A stretch of 64,000 bases of DNA from Tolypeutes matacus (GCA_026826555.1 JAKSZT010053764.1:20192338-20256337); one strand, 5' to 3'. Positions 24,170 to 36,289 are shown, numbered from the stretch's first letter. The notes: a model not told the origin generated them from the sequence alone. Numbers and translations are program-made.

Positions 24170-24415
24170 TGTAATAGTAGTTAAGTGCATTGGTCCTAGC
24201 ACCATTCTGGCCTAGGTTCAAAGCCCAGCTTCTCTCCTTACTAGCCATGAGGACCTCCCTTGTGCTTCAGTGTCCTTGTCTGAAAAATGAGGATAATTAT
24301 AGCACCTGCTTCTGATCCATAGTTGTGAGGATTAAATGAGTTAATGTACATAAGTGGATTAACACAGTCATTTGCATATTCTAAATGCCATGTAAGGGTT
24401 TATTATTAAAATTCC
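24170..24415 (+). repeat. MIR SINE
   Basis: Nearly full forward MIR: 'tagttaagtgcattggtcct', 'taggttcaaagcccagcttc', 'tccttgtctgaaaaatgagg' and 'tgtgaggattaaatgagtta' in order. Confidence 0.92.
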
Positions 24416-24894
24416 AACAACTACCTCTGTATGTATTTATACCTTCATTATCAGCACAAACAACAATGATACAGAGTAAACAAGAGATGGAAATGATGAG
24501 TTTCAGTTAATGTTTAAGAGAGCATGGAAGTAAATAGTATATTTAGAAGGATTTTAAAATTTAAAAATCCCCCAAAGGATAATAAGGAGCCACAGCTTAT
24601 AAGGTTAACAATTAGTAGTCTGGAAAACTGATTCAGTGGTTCAGAAGAACTTTCTCCTGGGTATGAATGGTCATGTCCTCATTGTGTTCTAGGTTTAATA
24701 TGAAAAAATTATATATGGGATGGTTAAGGTTTACTGTGGCTGATGGTAAAATCTTTGGGTATGATTGGGTATCAGGGAGAAAGTCAAGGAGTGCCAGGAG
24801 AGGGCCAACAGTAGTGACTGACTAGGGGTGGAGGGAGGGAGAAGAAAACCAGTATATTCCTCCCTGAAAATAAGTATTAAATTTTTTGTATTTG

Positions 24895-24913
24895 GTGTGT
24901 GTGTGTGTGTGTG
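24895..24913. repeat. (GT)n microsatellite
   Basis: About nine GT units. Short, with possible length variation. Confidence 0.95.
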
Positions 24914-25724
24914 CACATATGCATGCAAGTGCAAGTATGGTTTTGGGTTTGGTTGCTCTTGGCATTTGAACAGAATATTCCTGTCTATTGTCACAATATT
25001 TATTTCCTTAAAAGGCAAATTGCTTCTGGATAAACCTTTCAGAATTCGTTCTTCTGCCGGGGACTAGAGAAAATTCCAAAGAATAAGCAGAAAAAAAAAG
25101 AAATAAACTGGACTCTCTATTATTTAAATAGAAGTGAGAAGTTGGCATGCTGATCTTTGGAATGACCAAAGTCAATTCGTGAGAACTCTTTCATATAATC
25201 CCACTGGAAATATGTTTGCACAGAGTTTAATCATAAATGTATTCAAACAAGAAATGTATCACTTGCCAATGTTGTCCTGGCCAAGGAGTAAATAAAAACC
25301 AGGCAATTGGCCTCAAAATAATTAATTCCATCTTGTGTTGTTGTTTCATTTTTGTTAAGTTTATATGAACATTCATTTTTGGGAGGATGGACCAAATATA
25401 TTTAGCAGAATCTCAGTTAAGAGGTTTGGGGATCTTTAAAGAGTGGCATTAGAGCTATACCCAGGGACTAGTAAACATTTTCAAGGCTTCAAGGTGTTTT
25501 TAAATCTCTTTCAAAGGCTGTGCTAGAAAAAGATAAGGTATTAATCAGAATTTTATATAAATTGCATCCATCATAAAAGGGCAGTACTGCCAGGGTAGAA
25601 GCCACGGTCCCTTAATTTTCATTGGATATATTTAAAATTATTTATCAAGTTACTCATTAGACACTGTGAGGATAAGAGGTTATATAAGACTCTGCCTTAT
25701 GATCCAATGTCATTATATATTTGG

Positions 25725-25985
25725 GGTGATGATAATAATAATAAAACAATAATAAATTAGCTAACATTTATCTAGTACTTCTTATATGCTAGAATTTTCC
25801 ACGAACTATGTCACTTAATCTCACCCACAGACAACTTTAAGAGGTGGGTTCTATGATCACCCTCCTCTACCAGATGTAGAAACAAAATTTAGGGAGATTC
25901 CATGACTCCCCAAAGTCCTACAGCAGAAAACAGAGAAACTAGGATTTGATCCTGTTCTTTTAAACACTGGGCTATGTAAAAACTG
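25725..25985 (-). repeat. MIR SINE
   Basis: Reverse MIR: 'cttatatgctagaattttcc', 'ccagatgtagaaacaaaatt', 'aaagtcctacagcagaaaac' and 'taggatttgatcctg'. It starts in an AATAAT-rich simple tract. Confidence 0.75.
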
Positions 25986-26413
25986 CCTAGAATCTGCTGT
26001 AAATTGTAAATGATGTAGAATTTAGGGAAGAATGTTATCAGATGATAAAATGACAGAGGCTTTGGGCTGGAAACATAGAAATGCTGAATATATTCTCAGT
26101 CAGCAAAAAGGGGTGCAGGGAAAGAGTTAACAATTCCTGAAGGCAGGAAATTGCAAGGCAGTTCCAGGATATGAAGACTGAAATGGCTGAAGTATTAGTG
26201 GGCCATGGATTTGAATTAATAGAATGGCTTAGAATCATATTATGGTAGCAGCAGAAGCTAAGCTAATGAGTTTGAAAATTATCACATAAGTATTAGTGAA
26301 TTAAAGATTTTGAGTGGGAGAGTACACGAAGAAAGCACCCCTTAAAACCATAATCTCCCATGCCAAATGGATCCAAGATGGGGAGAAATTGAAGATGAGT
26401 CGAGCCATTAGCA

Positions 26414-26590
26414 TGGAGGTTCTCAACTGAGTTTTATATTAGAATCACCTGGCAAGTTTTAAAAACATGTCAATGCCTGGGCCCCAGCCCAGCCCAATTA
26501 AATCAGAATCTGTGGGTTGAGAACAGACATAAAAATTATTTTAAAGATCCTCCAGGTGGTTCTAATGTGCATCTGGGGTTGAGAACCACT
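26414..26590. mobile_element. MER5A-like hAT DNA transposon
   Basis: A non-autonomous Charlie-group (hAT) element. Inverted termini are visible: 'ggttctcaactgagttttat' with 'attagaatcacctgg' on the left mirrors 'ggtggttctaatgtgcatct' and 'ggttgagaaccactg' on the right. The middle 'tcaatgcctgggccccagcc' and 'aaatcagaatctgtgg' are MER5A landmarks. It is close to full length (about 180 bp) and codes for nothing. Confidence 0.92.
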
Positions 26591-27023
26591 GAATTAGATT
26601 ATTGCAACCATGCAGCATATAATAAGTTTTTGAACTAGCATGATAGAAGGGAAACTGATCAAATGCAGCAAGCACCACAGAGGTAGAGGGGGAAGTAGTA
26701 ACTATTATGATTTGGGAAGAAATTATTACAGGTTGGGAGAAGAGAGGGGAAACAACTCCAAAGATGCTAAATGGGGTAAATGACAACATTGAAAGAGACC
26801 AAATTTAGGAGAACAAATCCTCTTGGGTCTGGAAAATTTTCCATCTTAGGGTGTGTTAAAATTCAGTCAAGAATGGGAAGTTTTGCGGAGTCAGATGTTC
26901 AGGACCAGATCAAAGGAAAGGTTAGGTTGGGGGATATAGATTGGGAATTATCTGTACATGGGAAATATTTGAAATCATGAGAGGAGAGGAGATCTTGGAG
27001 AGGGAGAGCACACAGAGAGAAGA

Positions 27024-27055
27024 GGGTAGACTCTGAGGTGGGGGGCGGGGGTGGG
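27024..27055 (+). other. G-run cluster
   Basis: Guanine runs at 27024-27026, 27040-27045, 27047-27051 and 27053-27055. Four runs of three or more with one 13-base loop make a quadruplex possible. It sits at the start of a locally CpG-rich patch. Confidence 0.4.
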
Positions 27056-27270
27056 ATGCTTACAATTAGGCGGCAAAGGAAAGAGAAACCTAAACAGAGA
27101 CACAAAATCCTCATTCAGAGTGGGAAGAGCTCAGCCAGACGAAGGATGAAAATGAAGGAGTTTGGAAGGGGGGAGGGGCGGCAGCAGTGGGAAACTACAA
27201 AATGGGGGCGATGCAACCCACCCAGCCCGATGTCTTCAATATGCGAGAATGAAATGTTGCGGCCGCTACT
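27040..27270. other. Small CpG-rich patch with NotI site
   Basis: About nine CpG dinucleotides in 230 bp, including GCGGCCGC at 27258-27265, in a window where CpG is otherwise rare. It is too short for a formal CpG island. No TATA box, splice site pair or coding frame that I trust is attached. Opposed frames of 130 and 147 codons overlap it, which argues for chance openness of a purine-rich strand. Confidence 0.5.
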
Positions 27271-27429
27271 TGTCTTATTACCTGAGGCACTTGAACACAC
27301 AATTTTGCTCTCTGTGAATGCAATCTGGTCTTTTTGCTTGATGAGTAAAGAAAAGCACTTTAAGTATATGTCTCTACAGAAGAGCTTATTAAATAGGCTG
27401 AAGATTTCTGGGATAGATTGGAAGAAATA

Positions 27430-27815
27430 ATACGGGAAGGAAGCCAAGATGGCGAAGGTTTTCAAGAGGCAGAAGGGAATTAAAATTGGTATCAACAAGT
27501 TGGCAAGTGAGAAACAGTGGCTCAGAGAAGAAACTGAAGAGGAAGAACAAAACAGCATTTCTAGAGATAGACAATAGATTTCATTCTTGGTGTTTTCAAG
27601 CCCCCTGAAATGCTACATCTCAGCTCCATCAGACAATGATAAGGAGGATTCAAGTTCCAGCAGGTTTGAGAAATTCTGAAGAGAATATCATCCAGATGCA
27701 TAAAAGCTGCATTGCAGAATCAACATGCCAATAAGCTGCTCATCAAGCTCTAATAACACTTGAGACTGGCTTTTTAGTAGTTTCTATGTTCTTTAAAAAA
27801 AAAAGAAAAGGAAAG
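27430..27815 (+). other. Possible processed retrocopy, unidentified
   Basis: Contains CCAAGATGGCGAAGG at about 27447, a start-like context common in housekeeping mRNAs, opening a 42-codon lysine- and glutamate-rich frame that begins MAKVFKRQKGIK and stops at 27573. An A-rich tract follows at 27795-27825. This layout suits a truncated processed retrocopy, but I recognise no parent gene, see no AATAAA hexamer 10-30 bp before the A-tract, and found no flanking duplication. It may equally be ordinary sequence with a chance YY1-like site. Confidence 0.2.
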
Positions 27816-27825
27816 AAAAGCAGCT

Positions 27826-28640
27826 GTCATGAGGAGCTAGTATAATTTCCCCAAGGATATGTTGAGGAAAATGAAACTTTATTTCCTTTTCTTAAGTCAC
27901 TTGACCTGTAGATCAGAGGAGTGACAGAGAAAAGTATATCTGACAATGTCTCCCATGATTTTCTTGTGACCAACACAGGGAAATATTAGATGAAAAGACA
28001 TTCATGGCTTTAATTCTGCATTCAGAGCTGGTTAAACAATTACAAAGTTTCCTGGGCCAAGAATAAAACACCTGAGCCCTAGTCTTGACTCCATCCCTTA
28101 GTATTCTTTTACCCTAAGGGAGGGTACATACTCTCGCTGAGCTTCGGATTTCTTCATCTATAAAATGGGTTCAATAAATAGCTGCCTTTATTAGAACACA
28201 GGGAGGAAATGAGCATTAAACAAGTCAAAGTATGGGAAAGGGCTTTGCAAATGGAAAAATCTAATATCTGCAGGAAACTGTTAGTATTGATGCCTTTGTG
28301 CCAACCCATCCCTAATGAAGTTCTAGAACCTGGTGGTCTTGCTCCCAACTGATACAGGATTCCTATCAACAATTTAGATGGAGTCATAGAAGGGCACACT
28401 TCTGTAATCTGCATATAATGCAAACTGGATGGTATAGCACTCAACAGAGGCTGATAAAAAGCTAATGCAATTCAAGGCTGCATTGAGAAAATCTGGGTAA
28501 AGAAATGATAAATAGTTTTGCTGGACTCCAACTGGGTAGTCCATAAATGGAGTGAGTACAGCCTTCTATATGGAATACCACATAATTGACTCATTATGTA
28601 TTTTCAAAATAGAGGGACCAATAATGTAAAGTCCTTATTA
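27826..28640. other. Unassigned, no gene seen
   Basis: AT-rich, with short frames only. The 28080-28200 part ('cttcatctataaaatgggtt') is a probable MIR core fragment in forward orientation. Confidence 0.5.
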
Positions 28641-28830
28641 CAGATGCCAGGGCTTGGTTAGTGGCATAAGAATCAACTGGGAGAAGACTTCAAAAATAGA
28701 GATTTCAGGTGCCTATTCTAAACCTTCAGAATCAACATACCAGAGATGGGGCAAAGGGTAAATATTTTGTATTTTTAAGTGTCCTCCCCCACCAGGTGAT
28801 TGTGGTGCATGGGACATATCTGATGTATAG
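28640..28830. mobile_element. MER5-like DNA transposon remnant
   Basis: 'gtggcataagaatcaactgg' with 'gagaagacttcaaaaataga' on the left, and 'ccaccaggtgattgtggtgc' on the right, resemble the terminal parts of MER5-class hAT elements. It is more eroded than the copy at 26414 and the termini are incomplete. Confidence 0.55.
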
Positions 28831-29220
28831 GACCCAAGACAGATAAAAATCAATGGAATAACTGAGATGAAAGGTAAGTTCAATTTGTGGAATCTTAGAT
28901 TTAGGGAAGGCCTCATGAGTCTACAAATATTTGGGAGGACTATCATATGACTACCCTTGGAGTTACAAAGAGGAAACAAAAGTGTAAAAGTTTTAGGGCA
29001 GCAGGAACTTTCCAGCATATATATATATATATACCTCCCAAGTTACCCAAAGCTTCACCAGCCTGAAAGGTTAGAAATGAGATTCAAATAGCAATAATAA
29101 AACAGTATTTCTATGGAAATATCCCAAACTAATGTGTGGGAACTACAAGCTTCCCTACCTCAAATGTTTCTTAGTCTCCAGGGAGTGTTATCAGTGTACC
29201 TGAGAACTAGCTCTAGTTCT

Positions 29221-29642
29221 CTCTCTTTTTTTTTTTTAAGATTTATTTATTTCCTCCTTACTATCCCTCACCCATTGTTTTGCACTTGCTGTCTGCTCTC
29301 TGTGTCCATTCAATGTACACAGAGCATGTCTTCTGTGTCTGCTTGTCTTCTCTTTAGGCTGTACTGGGAACCATCCTGGGACCTTCTGGAGTGGGAGAGA
29401 GGCGCTCAATCTCTTGCACCACCTCAGCTCCCTGTGTCTCTTATTGTCTCTCCTCTTTGTCTCTTTTTGTTGTGTCATCTTGCTGTGCCAGCTCTCTGCG
29501 CGGGCCAAGCACTCCATGCAGGCCAGCACTCCCACACAGGCCAGCTCGCCACTCGGGCCAGCTTGCCTTCACCCGGGAATAGAACCCTGTACCTCTCATA
29601 TGGTGGACGGGAGCCCAATCACTTGAGCCACATCTGCTTCCC
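29221..29642 (-). mobile_element. Long DAS-type tRNA-Ala SINE
   Basis: On the minus strand it starts GGGAAGCAGATGTGGCTCAA with a tRNA-Ala-like A box (TGGCTCAAGTG) and B box (GGTTCTATTCC, plus-strand region 29575-29587). A middle region follows with imperfect GGCCNG-rich units (29495-29560), then a T-rich/A-rich 3' end (plus strand 29227-29238). It is flanked by AGTTCT at 29215-29220 and 29643-29648. Length about 420 bp fits the long DAS subfamily with internal repeats (DAS-III-like). It yields several spurious frames of up to 179 codons on both strands, none a gene. Strong evidence for a xenarthran genome. Confidence 0.92.
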
Positions 29643-29969
29643 AGTTCTGTAACTTTCATAACCTACTTGTCATTTTCCTTCTCTGGCTGACCATTGTTAA
29701 TGTCACCAAAAGGGGCCACTGTGCCCTCTTCCTCCAAAGTACAATCCATTGTGAAGTCTCTGCCATAAAGTTATGATGTCCTCTTCAGCATTGTTTTTTT
29801 AAATTTTTGGTTTCCAATCAGTATGGTTTCTCTTGTTGCTCAGCCGGCTGGATCCAGTTGAGGCTAAATGTGATCCAACAATTATTCCAATAAGGCAAAA
29901 TCAACTTGTGTCACTCTTCATTACAAAGACTTATGCTCCCAATATTTTAAATATTTTAGTGAAGTGCCT

Positions 29970-30015
29970 CTCTCTCTCTCCTTCTCTCTCTCTCTGTCTT
30001 TTTCTGTCTCTCTCT
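29970..30015. repeat. (CT)n-rich low-complexity tract
   Basis: Interrupted CTCTCT with CTGTCT variants. Pyrimidine-rich on the plus strand. Confidence 0.9.
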
Positions 30016-30094
30016 ACCTCTTCTTTTTCTTAACTTACTCTGCAATCCTTCTCCCTAGGAATTAAGAGAATAACCAAAATTGACAACAAGGGGC

Positions 30095-30530
30095 TTAAGG
30101 GAAATATGGGAAATTTATTGCAAAGATGCAGGGGTCTTTCAAGGTCAGATATTCAAGCCTTACAAGGTAATGCAACCAGGAACTGCAACTATGTCATCTA
30201 TATTCTATTTAGTGGAGCCACAGACCTCTCTTGGAAGTCTTCTTCATGCTTCTCTTTCTCTGAAACCAGCTTTCTCTGTTTCTTTATGTATAGGACAGAG
30301 AATGGCTGTCCTATGTTGCTGATGACTTTCTCTCTGAGTACTTAATGAAGATTAACCAGACTCTCTAATTGGCCAATTTGGAGTCAGGTGTTCACCCTGG
30401 TCGAATCAGCTATGGCCATAGATCATGTGGTCTATTGCCTCATTAGCAGATATAGAGGTAGAATTTCTAAGTAGTGTGAGCAGTGCTTTGGGTGGAAAAG
30501 GCGGGCAAGCATCACAAGAAGTGTTCACTG
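30095..30530 (-). repeat. Probable old LTR-like repeat, unnamed
   Basis: 'gaaatttattgcaaagatgc', 'tattcaagccttacaaggta', 'gactctctaattggccaatt' and 'tttggagtcaggtgttcacc' give the impression of a reverse LTR of the MaLR/ERVL type. I cannot name it and saw no terminal duplication. Boundaries are approximate. Confidence 0.4.
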
Positions 30531-32410
30531 TGTCAGCTTTGGACTAATTTGCATTCCTCTACTTTATTCCCTTCAGATGAGTCTTTTCCAGGAGACTTCC
30601 CAGCCTTGTCTGAATAGATATCTGCTGGGATGCTTAACCAGCTTCCCCCAAATATGCTCAGTCATGCCTCTATCCCAGCATTAGCACAGCCTTCTCAAGC
30701 TAAGATCCCTTTTACAAATAATTAGAAGGAGATGCGCATCCTGCTCTAGGAAGTATGAAAAGTAAGAAGGATCACCTGTAAGAAATTATAGAAAAGACAC
30801 ATCCTTGGCATGATAGGTTAGACAAGATAGTTTCAAACTCATCGATTACCTAAATTTACAGGTAATCCAAGTTCATTTTGCCAGCCAACCAACAGGTGAA
30901 TTTCCACATGCTCTTCCAAATTGTCTAAAAGCTTGAGTACCCATGAGATAAACTTACTCTCAGAATTTGATAGTTTTGGTTAACATTCCTGCCATGACTA
31001 CTGATTCATTTACTTTGCCAAGAGAAGGAGGAACACATGGGATTAATCGAAAGGTATAAATTAGGAATTTGTCAGTTGAAAAGGTTTCCTTGTTCTCTAA
31101 ACAAAACAAAGCAACAAAATGAAAAACACAACAACATACAAGAATGGTAAGAAATACTAACTATGATGGTGCTGTTGAAGGACCAGCTGCTTTGAATACA
31201 AAGCAGATGCCGAGCAGTGTATTTGGGGCAGTTGATGCTGTGTTTGTTAAGTGGGCACCATTGAGATTTCCAGCCCATTTGGCAACTTCATGTTTTTGGC
31301 ATCTCCATTTTAATTGTGTTTAATGATAAAGGTAGAAGTCTTGAGTCTTGCTTTTGGAGTTATTGTTATTTTTTAAATAAATGAAGCTTATCATCAGTGT
31401 GGCACAGCTTTTTCCTTTTTTTTTTTTCCTCCAGTTTTATAGAATGCGAACATATATGTTATTATACATGCAAAGCGAGTAGTGCCAGAGGCTTATGAAC
31501 TGTTGGTCTGCAGATCTCTCTCAGCTGCTTTTTCATGCTGGAGAGTTCTGAGTTCTCACATCACTGCACTTTAATCCCATGAAGACCTGGGAATAGTATA
31601 AGAGTCATCTTTTTTGGTTATGCATTCATTATAGCAAAGCATATGACTGCCTCCCAAAACTGGTCTCCCTTTCTCTCCCCGATGGAATAAATTATTTAAT
31701 AATTAAATGAACAAAGAAGGAGGCATCATGTTATGAATGAAGGAACACAGACAGCAAGCTCTATGAATGTGGGAGTGGGTCTTGTAGGCTGACTATAATG
31801 CAAAGAGCAGGGTCTAGCTTGGAGGGGTGGTCCCCAAAAGCCAAAAGACAGTTTTTATTAGGAATTACAGCCTTTCCTGTTTCTTTTCCAGATGGTTCAC
31901 ATTCTATTCACTTTCTACAGAAAGAAGCTTTCTTGGTTTGCTTGTTTGTTTGTTGTTTGTTTGTTTGTAGTTTTTTGCTTAGGGGCAAATACTTAGTTGG
32001 CTGCTGGCTTTGACTATGGCAGAAGAAGGTATCTTTTGTATTTAGGCCCTTACTGGAGCCTCCTGTTTTCAGTCCTCTTCCTTCTCTCTCTTCTCCACCA
32101 GGCCTGCAGCCTCACTGAGATTCTCCCAAGAAGAGAAATTTCCTCCTATGTTGTGGTGTTTGTAAGGCTCTTAGGTTGAAGCTTTTCCTACTTTTTCCAT
32201 CCATGGTCATTTTTACATATGTTTTTCATATTTGAGAAATTTGCTGAAATATGTTGTCTGATAGTGAACCCTCCTCTTTGTTCAACTGTATGGGCTTACC
32301 TGAAAAGAAAATCCGTCATTATAATTTACACTGAGTGCCAGGAGACAGGGAAGGTAAATGAGTCAGTAGAGTAAACCACCTTGATGTGGAAAGCCACAAC
32401 AACTCTTATT
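30531..32410. other. Unassigned, no gene seen
   Basis: No gene recognised. A T-run lies at 31417-31428 and a TTTG simple tract at about 31936-31970. Open frames do not exceed 71 codons. Confidence 0.5.
31936..31970. repeat. (TTTG)n simple repeat
   Basis: About eight units of TTTG/GTTT with one slip. Length may vary. Confidence 0.9.
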
Positions 32411-32644
32411 AAAAGGTGTGGGAGGTGGGCAACATGGGAATCCCAGTGGGTTCGTGCAATATTTTGGGTAATCTAAGCACCTCTTAAAAGATATGTATAT
32501 ATATATATAAATAACATTTTTGTAAGCAAATACACATATATGCATATATATTTATATATCATTTTGCAAATGTTTGTATGTATTGTGAGAATTTTGATTT
32601 TTACCCACAATAAAAATAAATAAAAAATTAAAAAAAAAAAAAAA
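32411..32644 (+). mobile_element. L1 3' end, lineage-specific
   Basis: A 5'-truncated L1 3' end of the same subfamily as 1-419. It shares 'gtgtgggaggtgggcaacat', 'aagcacctcttaaaa' and 'gtaagcaaatacacatatat', and differs by a longer TA tract (32494-32508). It ends in an A-rich tail at about 32610-32644. No clean target duplication was seen. Confidence 0.8.
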
Positions 32645-33685
32645 TCCCTTGCCCAGTTCTGAATTTTTGGGGATATCCTCAAGCAACTTTTCCAAAAGAA
32701 CTTCTCTCTCTCCCATCTGGGCTACTCTGGCTCAATTTTCTTGCCCCTCTTTCTTCCACACTGCTACATACATGCAGCCAAATATCCTCTGACAAGGCAT
32801 ATCACCCTACCTACCATGGGATATCACTTGGGGAGTAGCAATTTTCATCCCAGTCTACATTTCTTTCAAGAACACTCTTTCTTTGGAAAGCAGAACGAGG
32901 GAGAGAATGAAAACATTTATAGCACTGTCCAAATTCGGTACTATGGGAATGGGGAGTGGGGAAAGCTGTTAATCACTACTTTTAATGGTTGTTAACCCAT
33001 CAAAAATGAAAGAATGAATTTCCCTGGAGCAATAAAACAGTAAGGTCAAGTCTTTTTCTTTACAGAGGAATAAAGCCAGGTAGTTGGGCAAAGATAGACA
33101 AAGGAAGAGGAGAAAGCCACCTGCTTGGGGAACTGTTTTCATATAGAAATAGGTATTTTCTATATCCATAAAATTAAGTAGTGGATACAACTTTTAATAG
33201 GGGAGATGACTGAATAAAGCCTTTGTTTATATTTCTTGAGTAGCATTGCACTCTGTTAACTCAAAGTGCTAAAATAACTTTTGAATTTTACTCAAAGTCA
33301 TGGAGATATATATCCACTTAGGCTGTCTCCCCCATCTCAGTCATAAATACAAAGAGTGAAGGCCAGTAAATCTGCCATTTCATAGCAAAAACAACACTGT
33401 GACAATTTAACTAATGATTCCCTCATACTACTTTTACTACACAAAGAAAGGTTTCTCTTTTGACAGAGAAAGACCTCCTTCATGGATTATTAGAAAGGGT
33501 AAAAATGTGTATCTTGGTGATAGAGAACATCGTAAAGGAGTATAGAAATAAGTTGAAGAGATAAGGCTGCTCTTCTTAATGCTTGTATTATTACTTTTTC
33601 ACATCTTTTCTGAACATAGTTTTTAAGTGATGCTTTAACATGCAAGTTGGACTGTTTCAGTGCCAAGCATTTGATGAACCTAATC
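32645..33685. other. Unassigned, no gene seen
   Basis: No recognised gene or repeat. Frames of 84 codons (plus) and 73 codons (minus) overlap near 32970 and have no known domain. Confidence 0.5.
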
Positions 33686-33689
33686 TAGA

Positions 33690-34000
33690 TATCTATCCTT
33701 TACCCCTCTGCTCTTACTCAAACTGTTCTAGTCACTGTCCCCTAAACATGCTGTAAGCCTTCCTACTTTCATGCTATTGTGCATATTGTTTTCATCTTCT
33801 GAAAAGTTGCCCTCCCAGTTACATATCTAAAAGCTCCATTCCTCCTTCAAGGTCCTGTTCAGATCCCGTCTCTGCTGTGAAGCCATTGGTGACCTCCTCT
33901 ACCTGAAGCAGAATCACCTTCCTCTGAATTTACATTGTGCTCATATTTTGTTTTGCTTTAGGTTATTTTGTGCACTAATATTTCTAATATTTCTTCTACT
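33690..34000 (+). repeat. L2 fragment
   Basis: Forward L2 3' region: 'ccattcctccttcaaggtcc', 'tgttcagatcccgtctctgc', 'tgaagccattggtgacctcc' and 'cagaatcaccttcctctgaa' are typical L2 landmarks. Confidence 0.85.
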
Positions 34001-34740
34001 GGGGCAGGATTATGCCAACTTTCAGCTTTTGTGGGCCAACCCCTAGTAAAGTATTTTACAAAATGAGCAGCGATTTTGGAAAATTTTTTAAAAAGAAAAC
34101 ATACATGACAATTTAACATAAAAGCTGAATATTTTTAAAATAATAGTTTATATCTAAGAGAGGGATAATATTGTTAATATAATTAATAAAGTATTCATAA
34201 CTAAAGGACAAATAGCTCAAAAAATAGTTCAGCTTCTTCATCCCATCTTTTTTTCCCCTTACTCTTTCTTCCTTACTGCTAATTAAGAAAATTCTAGTCC
34301 ACATTTTGATTGTTTTCAGACAGTTGTGGACCTTAGACATGAATGTAGACCAGAAATTAGGGTTACAGTTCTTGCTAAAAACTAAATTACAACACCACAT
34401 TATCTTCTAGCACCCCCACTACAAATCTGGGGTGTGAAATTATTTATCTCGGGAGAAAGGTATGAAGGTTTCCTAATCCACATTTGTGATTTCATTTGGC
34501 TCTGTCAAGTATTTCTTTATGTTCTGTGACAGTTTGTGGATATGAGTTTAAAATACATGCAATAATAGGTTATAGATTTTTTTTCTTATATGATTAAAGA
34601 GAATCATTAAGTGTTGGGAAAAGGTCAAATTATGGCAATTCAGCTATTTTTGCTATAATTGTGACTTCCTAAGAATGCCAGATATCTTATATGCCACATT
34701 GAAATTCATATTTCAACCCTAAAGAAATATGTTCAGGATA
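34001..34740. other. AT-rich, no gene seen
   Basis: Strongly AT-rich with poly-A and poly-T runs. One minus frame of 95 codons (34113-34400) shows no domain and reads as AT-driven chance. Confidence 0.5.
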
Positions 34741-34744
34741 TTCA

Positions 34745-35020
34745 ATAGGAATTGTTAAAATAAATAATCTATATCAAATGACAATTATATACCAGGCACT
34801 GTATAAGCCCTTTACATGAATTATTCTCTTTGATGATAAGGACAATTCTTTGACATAGATACTATTGTAGCCCCTATTCACCGATAATGAAATTGACTCA
34901 CTGAGAGATTAAGTGATTTGTCTAAGATCTCATAGATTTTGAGAGGTCCAGCTGGGCTTTGAACCCAGGCAATCTGACTCCCACACCTTAAATTTTAACC
35001 ACTATGATTTTGTGCTGGAT
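34745..35020 (-). repeat. MIR SINE
   Basis: Reverse MIR: 'ataccaggcactgtataagc', 'ccgataatgaaattgactca', 'taagtgatttgtctaagatc' and 'gctttgaacccaggcaatct' with 'gactcc'. Well ordered. Confidence 0.9.
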
Positions 35021-35760
35021 TATATCACTACAGCAAGACACTTATAGAACTAGTTGGGGCCAGAAATATCAACTTCATAAAAGTGTTTTAATATCATTCC
35101 TCATTTAATAAAATTCACGCAAGCACCATTTCCCTTGACAGCAAATGTTCTTGCGTATGGAAAAGCAGCATTTCACAAGGCTACCATTTTCTTTGCCAAA
35201 AAAGCTGAAGAGACATACAATCAATAGCTATAATTTGGTAGCTTTCAAAATGTCACTATTTCCCTCAAATCTGAAAGAATATTATAAGTAATATATTATA
35301 TTATATATATACTAAATAATATTTAGACAACACCTGTATTCTGTGAATAAAGTACTCTGGATAAGCATTTAGGGGTAACCTTTTTTCTTTGTCAAGTGAT
35401 AGCCTTCTTTCTACACACATAACTGGTATAACACTCAGGACTCCTACAAAGACAATCTACATCATAGTCCATAAAGTACCCACTAAACAAACAAATGAAT
35501 GAATGGACAAAAATCTCCTATAGCACAGTTTTCAATTAATGAACAAACGAAAAGCCATCCAGCACTTGTTCCTTATTATATGTATTGCTTGTATAGCAAA
35601 GGTGGTTTGGTCAAATGTCAGCTATGCACACTTGATAGTAATTTCTCTTTATATAGTATGACATTAATATCCCAAAATGCCATATTGGGGTAGAAAAATT
35701 TTACCAATAGATTGCTTTGTGGGGTAGTTTTAAAATATGTCTATAAAATTTTTTTTGACA
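35021..35760. other. AT-rich, no gene seen
   Basis: No gene or clear repeat. A TA-rich segment (35285-35325) could melt easily. Confidence 0.5.
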
Positions 35761-35763
35761 GTC

Positions 35764-36285
35764 CTCGCTTCAACCATTCAACCCTAATTCCCCTCCCATT
35801 GAATGCGGAAGGTTCTTTCTAACAAATAGAATATGGCAGAAATGGTGTGATACCTTTGAGACTGGGTCATAAAAAGCCTTGACACTTTCCTTTTGCTCTC
35901 TCTTTTGGATCACTCGTTCTGAGGGATTCCAGCTGCCATATCATGAGGACACTCAAGCAGCCCTATGGGGAGGTCATGTGGTGAGGAACTGAGGTCTCCT
36001 GGCAACAACCATAAAATAAGTGAGGCTTCCCACCACCAGTCATGTGAGAAAGCCATCTTAGAAGCCAATCCTCTGGCCCCAGTCAAGCCTTCCCTTTACT
36101 GCAGGCCTGGCTGACATCTTGACTACTATTTTATTGGAGATCCTGAGTCAAAACCAGGATCTAGCTTAGCTTAGTCAGTTAAGCTCATAAATTTTTGACC
36201 TACAGAAATTGTGAGATACCTAATATTAGTTGTTTAACGCTACTAATTTTCGTGGTAATTTGTTACCCCAAAATAGATAACTTAT
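35764..36285 (+). mobile_element. MLT1-class LTR, old
   Basis: The 3' end 'gacctacagaaattgtgaga' followed by a 'ttgtttaacgctactaattt' block and 'ggtaatttgttaccccaaaa' is an eroded MLT1 terminus ('...taagccactaagttt...ggtaatttgttatgcagc...'). The upstream part has the expected 'catgtgagaaagccatctta' block. The 5' edge is uncertain and no duplication is visible. Confidence 0.7.
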
Positions 36286-36289
36286 ATAC

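Noticed and set aside
27115..27558. 147-codon minus-strand open frame
   Set aside because: No domain, opposed by a 130-codon frame on the other strand, and explained by a purine-rich strand lacking stop codons on its complement.
29113..29652. 179-codon plus-strand open frame
   Set aside because: It lies almost wholly within the DAS SINE on its antisense strand.
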